A stretch of 64,000 nucleotides of DNA from an uncultured Lachnospiraceae bacterium (GCA_910583835.1 CAJTYM010000005.1:1-64000); one strand, 5' to 3'; shown: positions 43,936 through 53,070, counted from the first letter of the stretch. Numbers and translations are program-made. The notes: a model not told the origin generated them from the sequence alone.

Positions 43936-44067
43936 AAAAACCTCCTTCTCCTATGTTATCAATAGAGATATGAATAAATGATTGTTAGCCATATTTTAAC
44001 ACAGAACGGTTGTTAAAAGGAATCTTTTTTCTTAAAATACGTGAAACCAGAATTTGAAATTTCAATA

Positions 44068-44095
44068 TTGTTTTTTGGGGAAAATCAGTTATAAT
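44068..44095 (+). promoter_or_regulatory. Promoter of the small plus-strand gene
   Basis: -35 TTGTTT (44068-44073), 16-bp spacer, -10 TATAAT (44090-44095), about 110 bases ahead of the gene at 44206. Confidence 0.6.
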
Positions 44096-44205
44096 CTTCT
44101 GTAAAGAGACTGAAAATCACGCTTACAAGATGATTGGCAGCAAATGCAAGGAGAACCCGCATGGGCTTGCGCCATGCCAATCTGCTCAGAAAAGGGGGCA
44201 TTCCC

Positions 44206-44463
44206 ATGAAACAATCCGAAGAAATCCGCATGACATATTCCGGCGTCATCACTAAGAAAAATCAAAAAATTGTCCATGTAGCCTTTGAAAGGGGCAAGAA
44301 TTTTGCAGAATGTATCCTTCCCTCCGGCAAAGTAGAAAAATCCTCGGGATTTACGGAGGAAGAACTGCAGCAGCTAAGCAGTTACCTGCTGCAGAATGCA
44401 GATGATATTATGAAAAAAGCCGCGCAAGTCAATCCTCTGCGCAGCTGGATGGGGAAGGACTGA
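44206..44463 (+). CDS. Small hypothetical protein
   Basis: An 85-aa cytoplasmic protein (MKQSEEIRMTYSGVITKKNQ) with mixed strand and helix character and no family that I recognise. The start at 44206 follows AAGGGGG. An in-frame ATG at 44161 behind AAGGAG is equally well placed and would add 15 residues; a small hairpin (GCATGG/CCATGC) covers that start. Convergent with the repeat protein, 19 bp apart. Confidence 0.6.
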   Translation: MKQSEEIRMTYSGVITKKNQKIVHVAFERGKNFAECILPSGKVEKSSGFTEEELQQLSSYLLQNADDIMKKAAQVNPLRSWMGKD

Positions 44464-44482
44464 GAGGACTTCCCCTATCTCT

Positions 44483-47182
44483 CTATTGATTCGCCTGATT
44501 CCCACATTTGGGGCAGACATTTCCGCCACGGTAAGTATATCCGCAGCGATAGCAGCATTTCACTTCATGCTTCTCTTTTGCCAGATAAGTAATGCTTCTG
44601 GACTCCGGTTTTTCCTGTAAATATGAGACAAACCCCTCGAGGATTTTGGCAAATACATCCAGCTCTTTTGCCGGGATTCCACCCGGTATTTTCGTCTTCA
44701 CGCCATTCCCCCGCTTTAAGTAAAGCCCGCGGTTCAAAAGCCCGGTATTTCCCTCAATGCCCAACAGCCCGCGTATAGGTATTTTCTCACTGTTAAAGGT
44801 ACTGTTATAAAAAATATGGTCCGGCGTCAGCAGAAACCCTTCTTTTCCGTTCTTCTTGGCAGAGGAATCGCAAATCATTATGGGGTACTCATAACGGCTG
44901 CGGTCCGCAGCATATGTATTCAACGCCTTAGCTGCCAGCCTTGCTTCCTGCTCCTCCCAGTCTCCCCGCATCACTTTGCGCACTTCGTAGAAATGGAGCC
45001 GCCCCATATCCTTAATCCTGCCTTTCAAGTCCTCCCGCAGCTTATCCACCAGCAGCGCGCATTCATCCATTTTAATCTTCGTCAGCCGTTTATCTATCAT
45101 CTCCAGCGTATTCGTCTTCAGTTCCGGCAGAAATGGCCCCCCCTCAATCTTCTCATAGGCTTCTGCCGCCTCATCAAATGTCATGGTAAGGATATTGGGG
45201 CAAATCTTATCAATTGCTGCCTCATCCAGCTTGCGGATTCTCTCTTCCACCTGTTTCTGCACCGCCGCTGCATCTTTCCCCGAGAATCCCTCCCTGAGCT
45301 GCTGCAGCATGTTCAGCAGGCCTTTGCGGTCGCTTTTGCCTAACCGCCGCATCATCGCGTCAAGTTCCGCTTGCTGTGCCTGTCTGCCCTTCTCTTCCAG
45401 CTGCTCTTCATAAGACGAAAGGTCCGCATCCTGATATTGCGCCAGTTTCTGCCGAAATGTATGGTATTGGCTGCGCGTCATATTCGCTGGCATGGCATGG
45501 ATTAGCTGCTCTGCCTCCTGTTGTCCGCGCACACGTTTTATTTCCCCTATCTGTGCCAGCGCCTCCGCTTTCGCAGCTTCGGAAACCTGAGATTTTGCCA
45601 CCTCCGATTCTATACGTGAAATCACATGGTACGGCTTGCCCTGGCAGTCTTTCACCTTCTGCAGAACTTGTTCCTCTTCCCGCCGTGATAACGCTTCATC
45701 AATCTGGCTGTTGAAATCCTTCTTCTGGTCATGCGCCAGCGCTTTCTCCGACTGTATTTGATGGCGCAGCTCCCCCAACTGCCGTAGGGACATACGGTCT
45801 AATACCTTCATCCTCGCCTGGTATTTCTCATATACTTCATCTTCCGCACCTTCCGAGGCCTGATGCCTGGCGGCTGTGCTGCCATTTCCCCTGGCAGTCC
45901 CATTTCCCAGACTATCAGAAATCTGCGCGCTGCGGCTTCCTACAAATGCTTGACCGTTTCCTGTGCCATATTGTGAGGTATTTCCGCTCCCTGTCACGCT
46001 TCCCCGCCTGTTTCCTTTTGTCCCTGTATCTGTGCCATTTTGACGCGAAATATTTTCTTGCCCTGAGGAAGTGCTTCCATTCTTTTCCCTGACATTGTTT
46101 TTTTGCATTCGGTGCAGCAAATCACGGATACGTTTCTGATATGGCTTCGCTTTCTCCGGCGGATAGAATCCTTCCTGCAGCTTACCGTCCAGTTCCAAAA
46201 GTTCTTCCTCTGTCATGTCCTCCAAATCTGCACAGGCTTCCTCTATCGTCTCCGGCTCTCTCGTCCTGCCCCGCTCCCACTCAAACTCATTGAAATGATA
46301 ATTTGTCGTACGCCGCGCATTTTCTCCCAAAAGCTTTTGGTAATCCTCATATGCCGCCCGGTCGCTGCCAAATTCCAGTTTATAGACGTCCCCTTCTTTC
46401 AGCAGCTTCCCCGGACGCGGCGTGTAGAAAACATTGCATTCACTGCAGGTGTAACTCCTTGCCAGATATACTTTCCCTTCCTCCGTCTCTACCAGAAGCT
46501 CCTCTCCCTCCGGGTAGACTGCCATGTACATTTTCTCAGAACATTTTGCACAGCAAAGCCCGGTACGGTAGAAGTTATTGCCCAGCCGGGAGGCCTGTTT
46601 CTCATAGGCGGAAAGCTCGCTTTGGGCAAATTGGCACTGCTCTGGCTGCCAGCAGATTTTGTGCCACAGTCCCAGTCCTTCCTCGGGCTGCTGCTCCTCT
46701 TCCCTGGCCTCCTGCGCCTTGCGCTTTCCCTCTTCCACCGCCGCCTCTACAACCTCTTCATATGTCATTTGAATGTCATCTTTGTAAAAACGGAAATAAT
46801 CATCGCGATATCCCGGTTTTATCCTGATGTCTTTTAATATTGCCTGAAAAAGGCTGTTCAGCTGGTTATAATCCTGGTCCACTTTCAGCCCTTTGATCGT
46901 CCCCCATTTGCCAAATGCATATAATGTCATGTTGAGTACGTTGGTCAGTATTTCATTGTTCTCCACTGCCTCCGCACCCTCATCGCTATCCGGCAGTTCA
47001 ATGATATTCGTATTCACTTTGCGGTTATCAAAATTAAACACCAGCGAGCGGACGCTTCCTGAGAGAATCAGAAAATTATTCAATACCACAAATCTCTCAT
47101 TCCATGAGACATTTACACCCATGGTCTTAATCATGCGCCCAAATACCGATTTGAGTTCTTCATTTGCCTTTAGCAGAATCAT
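44483..47182 (-). CDS. Large helical-repeat protein with zinc-ribbon motifs, function unknown
   Basis: An 899-aa soluble protein. Residues 1-150 are a mixed alpha/beta region. Residues about 205-260 carry two Cys pairs (CCAKC, CSEC) like a zinc ribbon. A Ser/Gly/Asn-rich linker lies near 375-450. Residues about 310-360 and 455-720 contain several copies of a ~50-60-residue helical unit (pattern Met-x4-Leu-x2-Leu ... Ile-x3-Leu). Residues about 760-870 resemble a bacterial PH-like fold (LTPDHIFYNSTFNSEKIPI). The end is a second zinc ribbon (CCYRCGY, CPKCGNQ). No enzymatic motif was found. It may be a scaffold protein. Confidence 0.6.
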   Translation of the reverse strand: MILLKANEELKSVFGRMIKTMGVNVSWNERFVVLNNFLILSGSVRSLVFNFDNRKVNTNIIELPDSDEGAEAVENNEILTNVLNMTLYAFGKWGTIKGLKVDQDYNQLNSLFQAILKDIRIKPGYRDDYFRFYKDDIQMTYEEVVEAAVEEGKRKAQEAREEEQQPEEGLGLWHKICWQPEQCQFAQSELSAYEKQASRLGNNFYRTGLCCAKCSEKMYMAVYPEGEELLVETEEGKVYLARSYTCSECNVFYTPRPGKLLKEGDVYKLEFGSDRAAYEDYQKLLGENARRTTNYHFNEFEWERGRTREPETIEEACADLEDMTEEELLELDGKLQEGFYPPEKAKPYQKRIRDLLHRMQKNNVREKNGSTSSGQENISRQNGTDTGTKGNRRGSVTGSGNTSQYGTGNGQAFVGSRSAQISDSLGNGTARGNGSTAARHQASEGAEDEVYEKYQARMKVLDRMSLRQLGELRHQIQSEKALAHDQKKDFNSQIDEALSRREEEQVLQKVKDCQGKPYHVISRIESEVAKSQVSEAAKAEALAQIGEIKRVRGQQEAEQLIHAMPANMTRSQYHTFRQKLAQYQDADLSSYEEQLEEKGRQAQQAELDAMMRRLGKSDRKGLLNMLQQLREGFSGKDAAAVQKQVEERIRKLDEAAIDKICPNILTMTFDEAAEAYEKIEGGPFLPELKTNTLEMIDKRLTKIKMDECALLVDKLREDLKGRIKDMGRLHFYEVRKVMRGDWEEQEARLAAKALNTYAADRSRYEYPIMICDSSAKKNGKEGFLLTPDHIFYNSTFNSEKIPIRGLLGIEGNTGLLNRGLYLKRGNGVKTKIPGGIPAKELDVFAKILEGFVSYLQEKPESRSITYLAKEKHEVKCCYRCGYTYRGGNVCPKCGNQANQ

Positions 47183-47194
47183 GCTGAGCCTCCA

Positions 47195-49222
47195 CTAATC
47201 TTCTACCCATTTCAAAATAGCCACGCCTTTGGCGTCAAGCTCCAGTTGTCCATTTTCCTCATATGATTTCCCTGTCAGCAAATCCGTACATGTCCTGCAC
47301 ACGGAAATTTTTCCCGCTTCTTCCTTGTGATTCAGCAAGAACAGATAATGCTCCTTATTACGGAATCGCTCTGTCGCCTCAATGCCGGACGGCGCTTTTG
47401 CTGCCGGGCTTATCTGCTGTTTCTCACAGATTTCCTGCACCAGCTTTCCATAAAAGGCTTCCTCTGACCTTGTTCCCACATAATATGCCTGTCCCTGTCC
47501 AAAAGAATTGCAGGTAATGACAGGCGTACCGGCATAGAAATCATCCTGATACTCGGCAAGCGCCTCTGCGCCCTCCAGATGCATGATATCACAGAGCATC
47601 CCTGCGCTGTAGGTCTGCCCCCCATAGACAAAACTGTTCTTCTTCGTATCTGGCAACGCATCTATCTCTTCCACCCAGATTCCCAGTATATCGCGAAGCC
47701 TTCCCGGATAACCGCCGATAACCACCAGGTCATTTTCGTCCACATATCCGCTGAAAAATGTCGTGACAAAGTTTCCGCCAGCTTTCACAAATTCACGTAT
47801 CCGCTCATCCACACCAGGCTTCGTCATATACAATACCGGGGCAATCACCAATTTATAAGCAGACAAATCGTCCTCCTCACCCACGATATCTACCGGTATA
47901 TTCTGCCTGTGCAGCGCCGTATAATAATTCATGATTTCGTCAAGATATTTTAAATTCACGCTTGGACCGGCAGAGTACTCAATTGCCCACCAGTTTTCCC
48001 AGTCGAACATCAAGGCTGTCTCTGCCTTGCCGGAAGCGCCAAGAATCTCAGAGCCAAGCTTTTCCAGTTCTTCTCCCAGCTCAGCCACTTCCCGGAATAC
48101 CCTGGTATGCTCATGTCCTGCGTGGTCAATCACTGCACCGTGGTATTTCTCACAGGAACCAATACTGCGCTTTAACTGGAAAAACAGCACGGCGTCCGCT
48201 CCATGCGCCACCGCCTGGTAACTCCACAGCCGCATCACCCCCGGACGCTTTAATGCATTGACTGGCTGCCAGTTCTGCGCGCTGGGCGTCTGCTCCATCA
48301 GCACAAATGGTTTTCCTGCTCCCAGCCCGCGCATAATATCATGGTTGAATGCTATCCTGCTGTAAGAATCCTCGTTGGAGGGGTAATTGTCCCAAGAAAT
48401 GAAATCCATATACTTGCCCCATTTACGGTAATTCAGTCCCTTGTACGCACCCTCCATCAGATTCGTGGTTACCGGTATATCCGGCGTATATTTTTTTACT
48501 GCCTCATATTCCAGCTGGAAACACTCTAAAATACTGTCTGAATTAAATCTCTTGTAGTCCAGGCTGATGGTCTGCGCCATTGTCATATTCTCAGTAAAAT
48601 GCTCCGTCCGGCGGTCCGGCAGCACGATTTCCTCCCAATCATAGAACGTATGCCCCCAGAAAGACGTGTTCCACACACGGTTTAACTCTTCAAGCGTCCC
48701 ATAACGCTCCCTAAGCCACACACGGAAAGCCTTTTCACAATTCTCACAATAGCATTCACCGCCATATTCATTGGAAATATGCCAGCCGATGATATTGTCA
48801 TAATTCTGATACCGCTCTGCCAGTTTCTCTGCCAGGCGCACCGAATATTTGCGGTATACCGGGCTGTTGGGGCAGGAATTGTGCCTTGCGCCAAATTTAT
48901 GCTTTGTCCCATAGAAATCCGTCCGCAGGACTTCCGGGTATTTTCTTGCCATCCATGCCGGATGTGCCGCCGTACCAGTGGCAAGGCAGACATTCATGTG
49001 ATGGCTCTTTGCCAGTTCCATAATCTTATCTAATTTCTCAAACCGGTATTCATTCTCCGAAGGCTGCAGCGCTGCCCAGGAAAACACATTCAACGTCAGG
49101 GTATCAATATGTGCCAATGACAGCAGGCGCATGTCCTCCTCCCAGGTATCTTCCGGCCACTGCTCCGGGTTGTAATCTCCTCCGTAGGCTATCTTATCTG
49201 TCTTCCAAATTTTTTTCCACAT
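47195..49222 (-). CDS. Beta-galactosidase, GH42 family
   Basis: A 675-aa cytoplasmic glycosidase. The opening GGDYNPEQWPEDTW is typical of GH42. The acid/base is E152 in WHISNEYGGECYC and the nucleophile Glu is in LMEQTPSAQNW near residue 310. The Cys set (C117 and CYCENC near 157-162) is the structural zinc site. It cleaves terminal beta-galactosides taken up by the cell. The start at 49222 follows GGAGAAGGA. The leader contains an array of 70-bp hairpin repeats. Confidence 0.92.
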   Translation of the reverse strand: MWKKIWKTDKIAYGGDYNPEQWPEDTWEEDMRLLSLAHIDTLTLNVFSWAALQPSENEYRFEKLDKIMELAKSHHMNVCLATGTAAHPAWMARKYPEVLRTDFYGTKHKFGARHNSCPNSPVYRKYSVRLAEKLAERYQNYDNIIGWHISNEYGGECYCENCEKAFRVWLRERYGTLEELNRVWNTSFWGHTFYDWEEIVLPDRRTEHFTENMTMAQTISLDYKRFNSDSILECFQLEYEAVKKYTPDIPVTTNLMEGAYKGLNYRKWGKYMDFISWDNYPSNEDSYSRIAFNHDIMRGLGAGKPFVLMEQTPSAQNWQPVNALKRPGVMRLWSYQAVAHGADAVLFFQLKRSIGSCEKYHGAVIDHAGHEHTRVFREVAELGEELEKLGSEILGASGKAETALMFDWENWWAIEYSAGPSVNLKYLDEIMNYYTALHRQNIPVDIVGEEDDLSAYKLVIAPVLYMTKPGVDERIREFVKAGGNFVTTFFSGYVDENDLVVIGGYPGRLRDILGIWVEEIDALPDTKKNSFVYGGQTYSAGMLCDIMHLEGAEALAEYQDDFYAGTPVITCNSFGQGQAYYVGTRSEEAFYGKLVQEICEKQQISPAAKAPSGIEATERFRNKEHYLFLLNHKEEAGKISVCRTCTDLLTGKSYEENGQLELDAKGVAILKWVED

Positions 49223-49248
49223 AATCCTTCTCCATTCCTTTTCATTCT

Positions 49249-49590
49249 TCGGCTGCTCCAAGAGACCTAAGGCATCCTCCCAGCTTCTAACTTTACTTCT
49301 TTGAACCCGATAAGAGACATCAGGTCTCTCCCCAGCTTCGTTTTACTTCTTTGGCTGCTCTCAGAGGCATCAGGACTCCTCCCAGCTTCGCTGGGCCCCT
49401 CCTCATGCCATTTGGCCCCCCCTCATGTCATTTGGTCCCTCCTTAGGTCATTTTACTTCTTTGGATGCTCCAAGAGACCTAAGGCATCCTCCCAGCTTCG
49501 CTGGGTCCCCCCTTAGGTCATTTTACTTCTTTGGCTGCTCCAAGAGACCTAAGGCATCCTCCCAGCTTCGCTGGGTCCCTCCTTAGGTCA
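49249..49590. repeat. 70-bp hairpin repeat array in the beta-galactosidase leader
   Basis: Two perfect 70-bp periods run from 49441 to 49590 (CCTTAGGTCATTTTACTTCT marks each start at 49441 and 49511). Degenerate or truncated units extend back to about 49249. Each full unit folds with outer arms GACCTAAGG/CCTTAGGTC and an inner stem CCCAGC-TTC-GCTGGG; on the mRNA strand the tip reads GCGAAGC, a heptamer known for very stable mini-hairpins. The array fills the gap between beta-galactosidase and gph. No gene lies in it. Confidence 0.8.
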
Positions 49591-49602
49591 TTTTATCACA
49601 CA

Positions 49603-49608
49603 ATTATA
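49603..49608 (-). promoter_or_regulatory. Candidate -10 of the beta-galactosidase promoter
   Basis: TATAAT on the minus strand just upstream of the repeat array. A weak TTGCTT lies 15 bp further. If used, the mRNA would carry a ~370-nt leader made of the repeated hairpins. Confidence 0.4.
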
Positions 49609-49659
49609 CAAATGAAAATCGAAAAGCAATGGATACCTATAGAAATCGTAAAAAAGTTA

Positions 49660-49668
49660 TGATATAAT
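49660..49668 (+). promoter_or_regulatory. Extended -10 promoter of gph
   Basis: TGATATAAT (TG-N-TATAAT) 30 bases ahead of the gph start. There is no good -35, as usual for extended -10 promoters. Confidence 0.55.
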
Positions 49669-49698
49669 CTGGCAAGAAAAGACAGAAAGGAGCTTACT

Positions 49699-50349
49699 AT
49701 GCCATCCATAGACACCATCATCTTTGACTTAGACGGTACGTTGTTAGACACTCTGGCAGATCTTGCCGGCAGCGTCAATTACGCCATGCAAAAATACAGC
49801 CTCCCTACCCATTCCTTAGACAGCGTGCGCCAAATGGTGGGGAACGGCGTGACGGTGCTGATGGAACGCGCCATCCCTGGCGGACGTTCCTTTGCCGAAT
49901 TTGAAAATTGCCTGAACGATTTCAAAGAACATTATGAGGTGCACAAAAAAGACCTTACCATGCCCTTTCCCGGAATCATGGAATTCTTAAAAGATGCATA
50001 CGGCTCCGGCTATCAAATGGCGGTTGTCTCCAACAAATTTGACCTTGCCGTCAAAGGGCTGTGCCAGGATTTCTTTTCCCCATATATCACAACCGCCATT
50101 GGGGAATCCGCCCAGGTTGCACCCAAACCCGCCCCGGATACCGTATTCAAAGCCATGGAAGAGCTACATGCCCAGCCTGCCCAATGTGTCTATGTAGGGG
50201 ATTCTGATGTAGATATCATGACAGCAAAAAATGCAGGCATTCCCTGCATCAGTGTAAGTTGGGGCTTCCGCAGCCGGCAGTTTTTGCAAGAGCATGGCGC
50301 GGATGCCATTGCTGACACTGTGGCAGATTTCCGCAATATGCTAATATAA
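49699..50349 (+). CDS. gph: Phosphoglycolate phosphatase-like HAD hydrolase
   Basis: A 216-aa HAD enzyme: motif I FDLDGTLLDT, motif II VVSNK, and motifs III and IV in KPAPDTVFKAM and YVGDSDVDIMTAKNAG. It follows the Gph/PGP branch, which removes phosphate from 2-phosphoglycolate, although related sugar-phosphate phosphatases look alike. AGAAAGGAG precedes the ATG. Confidence 0.85.
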   Translation: MPSIDTIIFDLDGTLLDTLADLAGSVNYAMQKYSLPTHSLDSVRQMVGNGVTVLMERAIPGGRSFAEFENCLNDFKEHYEVHKKDLTMPFPGIMEFLKDAYGSGYQMAVVSNKFDLAVKGLCQDFFSPYITTAIGESAQVAPKPAPDTVFKAMEELHAQPAQCVYVGDSDVDIMTAKNAGIPCISVSWGFRSRQFLQEHGADAIADTVADFRNMLI

Positions 50350-50424
50350 GTGATATTTTAGCGCCGAGCACAATTGCGAAGCAATATTTGCCTCTTGTGC
50401 GAGTGTGCATCCTGCCCGGAGGGC

Positions 50425-50491
50425 TTTTATCTTATAGGAAAGTCTTTACTTTCACACGTTAATGCAACATGGTCTTTCCTATAAGATAAAA
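50425..50491. repeat. 18-bp perfect inverted repeat between convergent genes
   Basis: TTTTATCTTATAGGAAAG (50425-50442) and CTTTCCTATAAGATAAAA (50474-50491) are separated by 31 bases. The arms start with T and end with A, the reverse of an A-stem-T bidirectional terminator, so no U-tract follows the stem on either strand. A GCACAA/TTGTGC hairpin with inner TTGC-GAA-GCAA lies just left, near 50370-50401. Confidence 0.65.
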
Positions 50492-50510
50492 AACTCGAAC
50501 TTTACATCAC

Positions 50511-51746
50511 CTAATTCAGTTCCAGTTCGCCCAGTTCGCTCAAGTCCAGTTCTTCTCCTTCTCCCTCATCGCTCAGGTCCAATTCCACTTCCTCCCCATC
50601 GCTTGAGCCAAGTTCATCCACATCGTCATCCGCATGGTACTCATCATAGGGGATTTCTTTCAGTTTGGCAGATTCATAGAGAATGTCAATCGCCTTCTCC
50701 CTTATCAGCTGTGTCCTGACATAAGTTGCGCCATAATCATTCTCGTACTCCTCAAGCGTGTCATAATCGTTCTCTTTTGCCATTTCCTCAGCCAGTTTCT
50801 TATAATCGCTGTCGCTGATTTCCTTGCCCTCTTTCTCCAAAATTGCCTGCGTGACAAGGTATTCATTGGTCTGATCCAAAGCCAAATCAGCAATTTCCTC
50901 TTCCGTCACGTAGCTTCCCAGAAATTCTTCGTATTCCATGCCCATAAATTCGGCATAATTTTTATAGCCGGTTTCTGTATCTTCATAGAAAAAGTCATAC
51001 AGCTGCTGAGGATACCCATCCAATGTGGCACTTTCCATAACAAGCCGCAACGCATGTTCCCGCGCCTCAGTCTCAGACTCATCTTCGGCCTCTGTTTCCA
51101 GCTGCTCCCTGACGGATTCCTCGTACTCTTTTACTGTCTCACACTCTGATATGGACTGTACATATTCATCGTTATATTCCGGTACGGATGACTCGCTGAT
51201 AGAATTCACCTTCACCGTGAATTCCGCTTCTTTTCCAGCTAGACTCGCATCGTAATCATCAGGGAAAGTCAGTTTAAATACCGCTGTCTCCCCTGTTTTC
51301 TTTCCTACCAGGCTGTTCTCAAATTCATCCAGGAAATCACCGGAACCAAGTTCCAAATCATAACCGGTATCTGTGCCGCCTTCAAATTCCTCACCATCCA
51401 TCGTGCCTGAATAATCTATATTTACGACATCGCCTACCTCTGCCGCCCGGTCCTTGACTTCCTCGTATTCCGTATTCCCCTCCAGCTCGTCCTGGATGTA
51501 CTGCTGCACATCCTCATCTGTCACTTCCAGGACTGCCGGGTAGGTCACTTCCAGGCCTTTGTAATCCCCAAGCTTCACATAATCAGACACTTTAAAATCC
51601 AATGCCGCATCCGATGAACCTGCCGCACTGCCGGCATCTGCATTCTGAGCGTTGTCCGCACTGCCCTGTTCCTTGCTCTCACATCCTGCCAGCATCACCG
51701 CTGCTGCCATTGCTGCCACTGCCAATATGTAACTTCTTTTCTTCAT
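50511..51746 (-). CDS. Trigger factor-like FKBP foldase lipoprotein
   Basis: A 411-aa lipoprotein with signal peptide and lipobox LAGC. Residues about 110-200 form an FKBP-type prolyl isomerase domain (GDVVNIDYSGTMDGEEFEGG). Residues about 210-370 resemble the trigger factor C-terminal chaperone arm. The ribosome-binding domain of true trigger factor is replaced by a short lead, so this is an exported version for folding secreted proteins. The tail is strongly acidic, with three E-L/LDLS-type repeats. Confidence 0.82.
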   Translation of the reverse strand: MKKRSYILAVAAMAAAVMLAGCESKEQGSADNAQNADAGSAAGSSDAALDFKVSDYVKLGDYKGLEVTYPAVLEVTDEDVQQYIQDELEGNTEYEEVKDRAAEVGDVVNIDYSGTMDGEEFEGGTDTGYDLELGSGDFLDEFENSLVGKKTGETAVFKLTFPDDYDASLAGKEAEFTVKVNSISESSVPEYNDEYVQSISECETVKEYEESVREQLETEAEDESETEAREHALRLVMESATLDGYPQQLYDFFYEDTETGYKNYAEFMGMEYEEFLGSYVTEEEIADLALDQTNEYLVTQAILEKEGKEISDSDYKKLAEEMAKENDYDTLEEYENDYGATYVRTQLIREKAIDILYESAKLKEIPYDEYHADDDVDELGSSDGEEVELDLSDEGEGEELDLSELGELELN

Positions 51747-51798
51747 GTATTTACCTCCTGCTGCGCATCCGTGCGCGGAAATTCTGAAATTTGCTGTC

Positions 51799-51831
51799 TG
51801 TAATCATATCATTAATAACTATATGATTACA
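51799..51831. promoter_or_regulatory. Inverted repeat upstream of the foldase lipoprotein
   Basis: TGTAATCATAT (51799-51809) and ATATGATTACA (51821-51831) are a perfect 11-bp inverted repeat, 53-85 bp before the start codon. It could be an operator or a leader stem-loop. Confidence 0.5.
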
Positions 51832-51981
51832 ATTTATTATGAGAGAAATTTGATAAATTTGTGAAAAAAGCGTGAAATATAAAAATGAAGCAGTACAGCC
51901 CGACCAAAGACAGCGTAAAATCAATTTCACAATCCTACACCATGTCTTCTGACTGACTGAACTGCCGCATTTTAATTCTTC

Positions 51982-52602
51982 TTAACTGTTAATGGAAATT
52001 CCGCCCTCGCGGGTAAAAGGCGCCAACTCAAGCCTTACAAACCAGCCCTGTTCATGGTCACAGACCGGACATTTCATCGGCGCTTGCGTACCTTCCTGCA
52101 CATGCCCGCAGTTCAGGCACATCCATTTCGTCTCCACCTTTGAGACAAAAAGCTGATTCGACTCCAAAAGCTGCGCAAACACACCAAAACGATCCCCATG
52201 AAGCTTCTCAATCTCTGCAATCATGCGGAATTTGGCGGCTGCGCTGCCAAACCCTTCTTTTTGCGCAACATCTGCAAAATGCTGGTACACGTCATCGTGT
52301 TCCTGGTATTCATTGTGCTGCGCCATTTTTAAAAGTTCCGAAATATTCGGGTTTATATCCACCGGATATGCGCCGTCAGCTTCAATGTTCTCTCCTGCCA
52401 GTTCCTTCAGCTGTTCATAAAAAACCTGTGCATGTTCCTGTTCCTGGTCTGCCGTAAACTTAAACAAATGCTCAATCACATAGAGCCCCTGTTTATTTGC
52501 CTGACCGGCTGCAAATGTGTAACGGTTCCTTGCCTGGCTCTCCCCGGCAAATGCGCGCATCAGATTTGTCTTTGTCTCACTCTGCTTGAAATCCATTGCC
52601 AT
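51982..52602 (-). CDS. Rubrerythrin
   Basis: A 206-aa di-iron peroxidase. The N-terminal ferritin-like four-helix domain has ligands in AGESQARNRY and in EIEKLHGD; the C-terminal rubredoxin-like iron site is CLNCGH and CPVCDH. It reduces hydrogen peroxide in anaerobes. The promoter at 52667-52695 lies immediately upstream. Two ATG codons (MAM) are both usable. Confidence 0.95.
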   Translation of the reverse strand: MAMDFKQSETKTNLMRAFAGESQARNRYTFAAGQANKQGLYVIEHLFKFTADQEQEHAQVFYEQLKELAGENIEADGAYPVDINPNISELLKMAQHNEYQEHDDVYQHFADVAQKEGFGSAAAKFRMIAEIEKLHGDRFGVFAQLLESNQLFVSKVETKWMCLNCGHVQEGTQAPMKCPVCDHEQGWFVRLELAPFTREGGISINS

Positions 52603-52666
52603 CTTATTCCCTGCCTTTCCTTATTATGGGAATAGCATGTGCAGATGAATTTATTTTATGCAGGAA

Positions 52667-52695
52667 ATTATGTATCTTTTTATCCGCCGTATCAA
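52667..52695 (-). promoter_or_regulatory. Promoter of rubrerythrin
   Basis: -35 TTGATA (52690-52695), 17-bp spacer, -10 CATAAT (52667-52672). The -35 overlaps the 3' end of the Cys-rich gene. Confidence 0.6.
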
Positions 52696-53045
52696 CACAG
52701 TTTAATTCTGCAGTCCCCGCGCATCTTCAAAGGGCATTCATATACGTTATCCGTGCCGCTCTTTCCTATGTAAGAGATTGGGCATTTTCTGCAATTCCCA
52801 TTTGTAAAATCCGAAGCAACCTCAAATTCGATAATTGCTTTACGCCTTCCTCCCTCGGACTCTTCTGTCTGCTGAATATTCTTCCAGCTCAAAACCTGAT
52901 TGCAGACGCATTTGTCCATGCCCAGGGATACTGCCCTCGAGCAAGTTGGGCAGGCATAATATGCCTCGTTCTGCCCATCACGTATCTCCACTACCTCCGC
53001 CGGAAACTGACGGATTAATTCTGCTCTCAAATCATTATTCTGCAT
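52692..53045 (-). CDS. Cysteine-rich hypothetical protein
   Basis: A 117-aa protein with Cys motifs CPTC, CVC, CRKC, CPLKMRGDC and a terminal Cys, probably binding zinc or a metal cluster. The N-terminus is a short helix (RAELIRQFPAEVVEI). The start at 53045 follows TTAAGGAGG. The lipase-like gene lies upstream across a tandem repeat, and rubrerythrin is downstream. I recognise no family. Confidence 0.7.
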   Translation of the reverse strand: MQNNDLRAELIRQFPAEVVEIRDGQNEAYYACPTCSRAVSLGMDKCVCNQVLSWKNIQQTEESEGGRRKAIIEFEVASDFTNGNCRKCPISYIGKSGTDNVYECPLKMRGDCRIKLC

Positions 53046-53070
53046 TTTAAACCTCCTTAAAATAAATTGC

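Noticed and set aside
49249..49590. CRISPR array
   Set aside because: The repeats are adjacent 70-bp units without unique spacers, and no cas gene is present.
50425..50491. Bidirectional terminator between gph and the foldase gene
   Set aside because: The stem is long, but the T and A tracts are on the wrong sides for a U-tract terminator in either direction.
51892..51967. Possible small element with ends GCAGTACAGCC and GACTGAACTGC
   Set aside because: The arms match only imperfectly, no target duplication is visible, and the resemblance to the MITE ends covers about eight bases.
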